The position numbers and the translations under genes are program-made. This document shows positions 57,705 through 64,000 of a stretch of 64,000 bases of DNA, in pieces. The stretch spans positions 144,859,319-144,923,318 of the forward strand of contig NC_051063.1 in NCBI RefSeq assembly GCF_004664715.2, in the 5' to 3' direction. The notes beneath the pieces are model-generated. The model was not told the origin of the DNA, ran no database searches, and saw only the letters and a program-made list of their open reading frames with translations. Position 1 is the first letter of the stretch. Every line of letters starts with the position of its first letter. The DNA comes from Peromyscus leucopus. Its lineage: Eukaryota > Chordata > Mammalia > Rodentia > Cricetidae.

Positions 57705-57920
57705 AAAGGTTTTGATTTTGTGTGTATAAGTATTTGCCTACATGTATTCGTGTGCCCTGGTTGTGTGCCTGATGTCCACAGAGGCCAGAAGAGGACACGT
57801 GAACCCCTGGAATTGGAGATACACATAGTTACGAGCCACCACGCAAGGTGCTAGGAGTCAAACCCAGGTCCTCTGCACGCGCAGCAGCTTACCCTAACAG
57901 CTGAGGCAGCTTTCCAGCTC
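57705..57920 (-). mobile_element. B3/B2-type SINE, minus strand
   Basis: CACAGAGGCCAGAAGAGGAC, GAGTCAAACCCAGGTCCTCT and CAGCTGAGGCAGCTTTCCAG are the reverse of the B3 body and head. Confidence 0.85.
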
Positions 57921-57979
57921 TGCCTACTAATATCAAATCCAGCACTCGCTTTAAATGTCAGTCAGTGTTCATGGCAGCC

Positions 57980-58440
57980 CTAGTTCAGAGAACACGGAAT
58001 TTGTAAACTGTTCGTAGCAGCATTACTCACAAAAGGCCCAAGCTGGAAGCAGCTCTGATGTCCACTGGCAGAGGGAAACATGTACGATGTGGTATATGCC
58101 TAGCATGGGACAATTGTTCAGCTTTAAAAGGGGAGAGAATTGAACACAGCAGATACAGGCAGATCATGAGGACACTTCACTAAAGGAAATAAAAGTCAAA
58201 AAAGAAAAGAGATTTTCTACTTCCACTTACGTGAACTACCCAAAATAGGCAAGTTCAACAGAAAAGTGAAACCGATGTTTTCAGAGACTTGCAGACCACA
58301 GGGATTCTGCTCAGAATGATTAAAAAAAAAAAAAAAAAACCCTGGAAATGGTGGCAATAGTTCATATAGCACTGACCTATACACTTAAATATAGTTAAAG
58401 TGATAAATTTTATGTTGTGTGTATTTTATCATGTAAATGA
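57980..58440 (+). mobile_element. Ancient L1 3' fragment, plus strand
   Basis: GTTCGTAGCAGCATTACTCA, CTCTGATGTCCACTGGCAGA, GTGGTATATGCCTAGCATGG and the later TATACACTTAAATATAG give the order of old mammalian L1 3' ends. Confidence 0.75.
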
Positions 58441-58469
58441 ACACTTAAAATACTAAATATCTAGCCTCT

Positions 58470-59640
58470 CTCTCAAGAGTTTTGTTTATATAGAAATCAC
58501 AATACATAGCCAGAATTATTTCAGATAGTTTGATTGTGGTGGGATGCATACAAGATTTACCATTTAACCATTTCTAAATGACAGTTGTGTGACATCAAGC
58601 ACGTTCATATCAGTGTGCGGTCCTCACTACCATCCACCCCTAGCACTTCTTCATCCCCTCAGACTGGAAGAGCACACTCCACGTTCTGGACCCCAACACT
58701 TCTCCAGTGTCCTGTGGCCATCACCCTCTCCAGCTCCCTGAGTCTGACCGCGTTAGGTACGTCTTCTGAGCAGAATCACACAGTCTTTTCCTCTTGCAAC
58801 TGACTCATTTCATGGAGCAGAATGTCTTCAAAGTTCATCCTTGCCGTATGTATGTCTTCTTTCAAGGCTGAATAATAGCCCATTGTTGATGACATTTTTT
58901 TCCCTATCTGTTCAACTGTCAGTGGGAACTCCAGTCATTTCCACCTCTTAGATACTGTGGAAGATGCTGCTTGGATATACAAATACTGTTTGCCAGGTGT
59001 GGTGGGACACGCCTTTAATCCCAGCCCTTGGGAGGCAGAGGCAGGTGAATTTCTGTGAGTTCGAGGTCAGCTTTGTCTACAGAGTGAGTTCCAGAACAGC
59101 TAGGGCTACATAGAGAAACCCTGTCTCAAAAAATACAATAAAACAAACAAAAAACAAATACTGTTTAAGTTCCGGCTTGCAGTTCTTCAGACTGTACATC
59201 CAGAAGAGGAATTACTGGACCATATGGTGATTTTAATTATTTTCAGAACTTCCATACCATTTTTTCCATCCTTTCTCTCTTCCTTTCTGGTAGCAGTAGT
59301 GAAGACTGAAACAAGGGCCTCAAGCATGCTAGGCAAGTGCTGTACCACAGAACTACAGCCTCAGTCTTTCCACACTAGGCTATAATATTTTACATTCCTA
59401 TCAACAAGACACAAAGATTCCAGTTTCTCCACATCTTCAGCATTTAGTATTGTTCTGTTTTGTTGATGCTTTTGTAGCTGCCCAGTGGGGCTGAGGTGGT
59501 AGCTTGCTGTGGTTCCCATTGGTGCTTTCCTGATGATTGGTGATGCCGAGCATCTGGTCACGTGCTCACAAGTACATCTTCTTTGGGAAGTGTCATCTCG
59601 AGTCCTTTGCCAATATATTCTTAGTATTTGACATCAGCCT
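58470..59640 (-). mobile_element. Ancient L1 3' fragment, minus strand, split by a B1
   Basis: TTTACCATTTAACCATTTC, TTTCATGGAGCAGAATGTC, CAAGGCTGAATAATAGCCCA, AATTACTGGACCATATGGTG and ATCAACAAGACACAAAGATT follow the reversed order of old mammalian L1 3' regions. The B1 at 58,992-59,153 interrupts it. With the previous entry this makes two ancient L1 3' ends pointing toward each other. Confidence 0.75.
58992..59153 (+). mobile_element. B1 SINE with 13-bp target duplication
   Basis: GCCAGGTGTGGTGGGACACG to an A-rich tail. Perfect duplication ACAAATACTGTTT at 58,979-58,991 and 59,154-59,166. Confidence 0.95.
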
Positions 59641-60204
59641 TGAAAACTTTGCAAGAATTGGAAAGAGAGAAGTTGGTACACGAGACGTCCAATGCTTTAC
59701 CCAGCACACACTGTGGTAAGGGACTGAGTCTGAGGCATTTTGAAGAGTTTAGGCAATCGACAAAGACCGCTCAGACTAGAAATGGCAGAGAAGGTGGCAA
59801 GGCAGAGGATGCATGTGAGCCAGGTTTTGCCAAGCTGGCTTCTTTTAATCTCTCCTTCCAAACAGGCCAGTGAACTCCACCTGGCAGCTTTCGGCTGTGA
59901 CAGTTTCATGAAATAACCCTGGAAGCAGCCTAAGTCTATTATGATTCTAACATTACCAGAAAGGAACATGCCAACAGAAGAAGAAGGTGTACATTCCTCT
60001 GAAACACTAAATCTTTCACTAAGGTATTATATAGTCAAAAAAGTGTGAAAAGCCTTTCAAAAGGATAGCTTTCACACAGTGCATTGAAAAACTGGTGAAA
60101 TCCAAGTGTGACCTTCTCCAATATTCAGCCACATGTGTGTCTGAGCTCAGGATACAGGTACCAGTCATGAGGTCATTCAGACCTAATAAGTCAAATCTCA
60201 AGCA
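59641..60204. other. Intronic sequence, nothing identified
   Basis: No recognised repeat or exon. Confidence 0.4.
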
Positions 60205-60357
60205 GCTGGGCATGGTGGTGCACATCTTTAATCCCAGCATTCAGGAGGCAAATGCAGACTGATCTCTATGGATTGTGATCTACATAATAAGTTCCAGGCT
60301 AGTCAGGGCTACATAGTGACACACTGCTTCAAAAAAATAAATAAATAAAATAAATTT
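60205..60357 (+). mobile_element. B1 SINE, internally deleted
   Basis: AGCTGGGCATGGTGGTGCAC and CTTTAATCCCAGCATTCAGG, then a shortened middle (GAGTTCGAGGCC segment missing), ending CACTGCTTCAAAAAAATAAA. Confidence 0.9.
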
Positions 60358-60492
60358 AGGAACTGAGCCAAAAAAAGTCTCTGGGCATATAGTAAAATAA
60401 ACCATTGTAGAGGTAGCATGGACTATGACCCAAAAAGATTGTAGGCCTGAAACCATGCAACACAGAAGATGCTGGTATTAAGCATGCTTTGC

Positions 60493-60652
60493 AGCCAGGA
60501 ATGGTGTCGAACACCTTTACTCCCAGCACTCGGGAGGCAGAGGCAGGAGGATTTCTGTGAGTTGAAAACCAGCCTGATCTACAAAGTGAGTTCCAGGACA
60601 GGCTGTTACCTAGAGAAACTGTCTCAAAAAAACAAAAATATAAAAACAAAAA
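60493..60652 (+). mobile_element. B1 SINE with target duplication
   Basis: AGCCAGGAATGGTGTCGAAC to an A-rich tail. Duplication CATGCTTTG at 60,483-60,491 and 60,653-60,661. Confidence 0.93.
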
Positions 60653-60661
60653 CATGCTTTG

Positions 60662-61009
60662 TAATAAACATTTAAATTAAGGATAAAAGGGGCCAAGACT
60701 TTTCACATTGCCGGATAAGATTTGAGGAGAAAAGGGAAGTAGAATTTCTGAAAAGGAATGTCCTAGCTGAGACATGGACCCCAGATGCAGCCGGTAAACT
60801 TGGAAAGCAGCTAAGGAGAATTCAATATCAGAAGAACAAGATACAAGGTGCAGCAACAGTCTAGTTAAATTTCCAGAAGGGGAAAAATTAGGAAGAACCA
60901 AAATGTGAAGAAACGAGTTCATGAGAGACACCTACTCTTAGATTCTGAAATCTTAACCAATCCCCCAAAGAAATTCCTACCTAAACACACTAGTCAAACT
61001 GCAAAACAG
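60662..61009. other. Intronic sequence, nothing identified
   Basis: A-rich, no recognised repeat or exon. Confidence 0.4.
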
Positions 61010-61016
61010 CACACAC

Positions 61017-61080
<64 letters not shown>
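61010..61080 (+). repeat. (CA)n microsatellite
   Basis: About 30 CA units with a few AA interruptions at the ends. The longest CA run in the window. Confidence 0.97.
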
Positions 61081-61083
<3 letters not shown>

Positions 61084-61499
61084 AGACCCTGAAAGCATCC
61101 AGGAAGAAAGTACAGATCTTTCTACTTGGCTGCTAATAAGTGGACAGCTGCCTTCTCCATGTAACTATGGAAGGCGGGAGACAATGGAATGCCGTTTTTA
61201 ATGAGCTGAAGGAAAATAACATTCATCCTCCATCTAGCAAAAACAACTTCCAAGATGTTGGATGAAATAAAGAAATATTTAGAAACATATCATTAGGGAG
61301 TTTGCTATGAGCACACCTCCCACATAATTATTTCTTATGCACATTAGCATATAGGAAATTGACCTCTGGAAGGAAGAAAAGGCTGGTCAAGAAGAGACAG
61401 GCACAAGAAAACAATAATAAACTTGAAGAGAGTCTAAGCCAATGTTGACCACGCATCATAAAACACTTAATTTAAGGAGCAAGAAAAAGTTTACTAGAG
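61081..61499. other. Intronic sequence, nothing identified
   Basis: A/T-rich, no recognised repeat or exon. Confidence 0.4.
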
Positions 61500-61905
61500 C
61501 TTAAAGTGCAGTGTGGAAATGGTATGTGTATTTGGCATTTTCTCCGGGGCTGTGATAGAAGGAACTTAAGGATTTGTTTTGGCTGGAAGTCTGAGGACAA
61601 GGTCCATCATAGAGAGGAAGGCATGGCTGAGAGAATGGCTCTGTGGTGCCAGAGTAAGAGACTGGTCACACTGCACCCGGACTCGGGAAAGAGAAGCAGA
61701 TGGGTGGTGGTGAGCAGCTCACTTTCTCTTTCTTATTCCCCCACGCCCCTATCTCCGGTATGTGTGAAGGTGCCACCCACATTCAGTGCATGTCTTCTCT
61801 CTTCAATTAAGCCTCTCAGGAAACGCCCTTGCAGACCTGTGATGTGTCTCCTAGGTGATTCTAAGTCTTGTCAAGCTGACAATGATGAACCATCACAGTC
61901 TGTGA
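61500..61905 (+). mobile_element. Rodent interspersed repeat, class not fixed
   Basis: CCATCATAGAGAGGAAGGCA, GACTGGTCACACTGCACCC, GTGCCACCCACATTCAGTGC, CTCCTAGGTGATTCTAAGTC and TGTCAAGCTGACAATGATGA are successive segments of a repeat I recognise as common in rodent genomes. It appears to be the same family as the insert at 24,320-24,830. I cannot name it reliably. Confidence 0.6.
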
Positions 61906-62214
61906 GCCGGGGAGGAGACAATAGAAGTGAGAGCTTGTGAAGGCCCTTCACTTACTTATTCCAGAGGAAGTTAAAATTTGACTAATCACAGAATAAATTA
62001 ATTAAATATGAATATTAAAATTTCTAGGTTAGCACTTAAAAGGAGAAACATGGTTGTTAAATTTCAAAATAGGGGAAAAAAATAAAATTGGGGCAAGGAT
62101 GTAGGCGATGCCATTTAATACAAAAGGGGTAAGGTGAAAAAATGATCTGCCTATTACCATGATTAATTGTGATTAAAAGCAGATTAATTATTAACAAGTA
62201 ACTGGATTTTTTTT
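61906..62214. other. Intronic A/T-rich sequence
   Basis: Repeated TTAATTA-type motifs. No exon or SINE recognised. Confidence 0.4.
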
Positions 62215-62380
62215 GTTTTCTTTTTTCTTTCATTTTTTTTTTCCAAGATGGGGTTTCTCTGTGTAGCCCTGGCTGTTCTGGAACTCACTCTGTAAACCAG
62301 ACTGGCCTGGAACTCAGAGATCCACCTGTCTCTACCCCCTAAGTACTGGGATTAAAGGTGTGCACCACCACCACCTGGCT
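62215..62380 (-). mobile_element. B1 SINE, minus strand
   Basis: T-rich tail, GATGGGGTTTCTCTGTGTAG, CTGGCCTGGAACTCAGAGAT, AGTACTGGGATTAAAGGTGT, ending CACCACCACCTGGCT. Confidence 0.93.
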
Positions 62381-62514
62381 CAAATAATTAGATTTTTACT
62401 GGGTATATTTTAAGTTGTGTTTTTTCACCGAACATTTTTTAATATTTTGTCTAAGATTCATATATTATGAAAAAAACACACAGAAAGCTATGGCTTCCCT
62501 TCCATAGAGCTGCT

Positions 62515-62695
62515 TTCTTTTTTAGACGGAGTCTCATGTATCCCAGCCTGGCCCTAAGCTTGCTATGGAGGTGACCCCCCCACACACACCTTCTACCCCT
62601 GGATCCTGGGGACTGAACCCAGGGCTTTGTGTATGTTGGACAAGTACTCTACCAACTGAGCTATACCCCTACCCATGTGCCACCTATCTCATTTT
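62515..62695 (-). mobile_element. ID/B4-type SINE, minus strand
   Basis: CTGGGGACTGAACCCAGGGC, ACAAGTACTCTACCAACTGA, GCTATACCCCTACCC are the reverse of the tRNA-like head of ID/B4. It is followed by a GGTTTGGTTT-rich stretch to 62,757. Confidence 0.8.
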
Positions 62696-63016
62696 TTTTG
62701 TTTGTTGGTTGGATGGTTGGTTGGTTTTTTGTTTGGTTTGGTTTGGTTTGGTTTGGTCCAAGATGCTTTGTCCAAATGTGGTTAGCACATACGTATTACT
62801 TAAATCACTTGTAGGGAAACATAAAAGTTAAGTGAACGACAAACCATTGTAACATACGCTCCGAAACTAACACAGCTGTACCGCCCACAGACCCCAAAAA
62901 GAGTCCACCGTGGATCAGAACAACAGAGAGTGTACACCTGGGTCACAACGCTGTACCGTGTGAGCCGCACATGCAATGGGGAAGGATGCTACCGTGCTGA
63001 CTTCTCCAGCACTTAC

Positions 63017-63078
63017 CAGAGAATGACTGGGGCTTGTTTCAGCAACGGCAATGAAGAAAGGAATATCGCCTTCTCTCC
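63017..63078 (-). other. FAM169B: Probable FAM169B 5' untranslated exon
   Basis: 62-bp segment with a good acceptor (CTCCTAACAG above 63,078) and a consensus donor (GTAAGT below 63,017). Joined to the 54-kb exon, the FAM169B frame reads back through it without a stop (REGDIPFFIAVAETSPSHSL) but has no ATG, so it is either untranslated or part of a longer N-terminus whose start lies further right. It could also be a chance pair of splice-like sites, since no family resemblance supports it. Confidence 0.5.
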
Positions 63079-63269
63079 CTGTTAGGAGAATTTTCAAGTT
63101 GTGGTGACAGACTTGGTTTCCAAGATCAACACATTTATCTTAATTTCAGCAAGTCGAGCTGTCTAAGTCGAGACATGGCATCCCTCCCTGGCAACATGCA
63201 CATGGCTGAAAGGTCTCAGCCCCACATTACTCATTCAGGGCACCCAAAGCCTGGTGGCTCTCCTGTCCT

Positions 63270-63412
63270 TTTTTCTTTTTTCCTCTGTGTAGCTTGGCAC
63301 CTTTCCTGGAACTCACTCTGTAGCCCAGGCTGGCCTCAGACTCACAGAGATCCGCCTGTCCCTGCCTCCCAAGTGCTGGGATTAAAGGCATGTGCCACCA
63401 CTGCCCAGCTCG
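63270..63412 (-). mobile_element. B1 SINE, minus strand
   Basis: CTCTGTGTAGCTTGGCACCT, GGCCTCAGACTCACAGAGAT, AAGTGCTGGGATTAAAGGCA, ending CACCACTGCCCAGCT. Confidence 0.93.
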
Positions 63413-63699
63413 GCTGTCCTGTCTTTAAGGCACAAACACCTATGTCCTGAAAACCAATGGGCACTGGTTAAATCTGTTTTCTCTTGGAAAAACATGAAGC
63501 CACAGCTTAGGGATACTGAATGACTGGATGCAACCGTTTTAAAGTGAGAGGGTTCGGGAGACTAGAGAGGGACAGGAAGAACGGTAGAGGTGGGGAGAGA
63601 ATAGACAGACTTTAAATGGCCTTAAATTCACAAGGCTTGGGGTCCCTCATCCAAGCCAGCTAATCACTAACGCTGGACAGGAATGAGCCATGTAGGCAG
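63413..63699. other. Unique sequence, nothing identified
   Basis: No recognised repeat or exon. Confidence 0.4.
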
Positions 63700-63866
63700 C
63701 CTAGGGTTTGTTTTGTTTTGTTTTTCAAGACAGGGTTCTCTGTGTAGCCTTGGCTGTCCTGGAACTCACTCTGTAGACCTGGCTGGCCTCGAACTCACAG
63801 AGATCCACCTGCCTCTGCCTCCCGAGTGCTGGGATTAAAGGTGTGCACCACCACTGCCCAGCCAGT
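63700..63866 (-). mobile_element. B1 SINE, minus strand
   Basis: GTTTTGTTTTTCAAGACAGG, TGGCCTCGAACTCACAGAGA, GAGTGCTGGGATTAAAGGTG, ending CCACCACTGCCCAGCC. Near-consensus. Confidence 0.95.
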
Positions 63867-63867
63867 A

Positions 63868-64000
63868 GATTTCTTTTTGGTTTTTTTTTTGTTTTGTTTT
63901 GTTTTTCTGAAACAGAGTCATACTATGCAGCTCAGGCTACCTTGACCTTCTAATCTCTCCTGCTCCAACCTACAGAGTGCTGAGATTACAGGTGTACATC
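63868..64000 (-). mobile_element. Old B1-like SINE, cut by the window edge
   Basis: T/G-rich tail, then CTGAAACAGAGTCATACTAT, GCAGCTCAGGCTACCTTGAC and GTGCTGAGATTACAGGTGTA. It continues past the end of the window. Confidence 0.8.

Overview
This window looks like nuclear DNA from a muroid rodent, most likely a cricetid (hamster, vole or deer-mouse group). The evidence is dense B1, B2/B3 and B4/ID-type SINEs, young and ancient L1 pieces, rodent ERV LTRs with 6-bp target duplications, and many long (CA)n, (GATA)n, (GGAA)n and (GA)n microsatellites. The exact species cannot be fixed from sequence alone.

The one protein-coding gene I can support is FAM169B, on the minus strand. Four coding exons match the FAM169 family: 47,001-47,125, 43,556-43,655, 26,890-26,975 and 20,092-20,269. 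An exon at 54,385-54,535 carries a probable start codon, and 63,017-63,078 is a probable 5' untranslated exon. Phases fit at every junction, and the joined reading frame (about 176 codons from the 54,424 ATG) has no stop. The 3' exons, which should carry the rest of the acetyltransferase-like fold, are not visible. They lie to the left, in poor-quality sequence or beyond the window. No CpG-island promoter is visible, so the transcription start is probably to the right of 63.1 kb.

Layout: 1 to about 14,240 is a block of strikingly different texture. It is CpG-rich for a mammal, and its recognisable repeats (a SINE near 2.1 kb, an LTR near 9.2-9.7 kb, CA tracts near 5.65 and 14.1 kb) are broken by frequent indels and substitutions. 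I read this as uncorrected long-read sequence used to extend or fill the assembly. From about 14,240 to 20,091 is clean sequence with two oppositely oriented LTRs of one ERV family and a rearranged L1. From 20,092 to 63,078 is FAM169B and its introns, which contain nearly all the SINEs, a 630-bp minisatellite at 23 kb, a third LTR at 30.1 kb and ancient L1s at 24-25 and 58-59.6 kb. From 63,079 to the end is more SINE-rich DNA.

I found no bacterial, viral-genome or defence-type system and no CRISPR array. The most useful observations are the discontinuous noisy block, the FAM169B model with its open upstream extension, SINEs sitting very close to its splice sites, and the 23-kb minisatellite.
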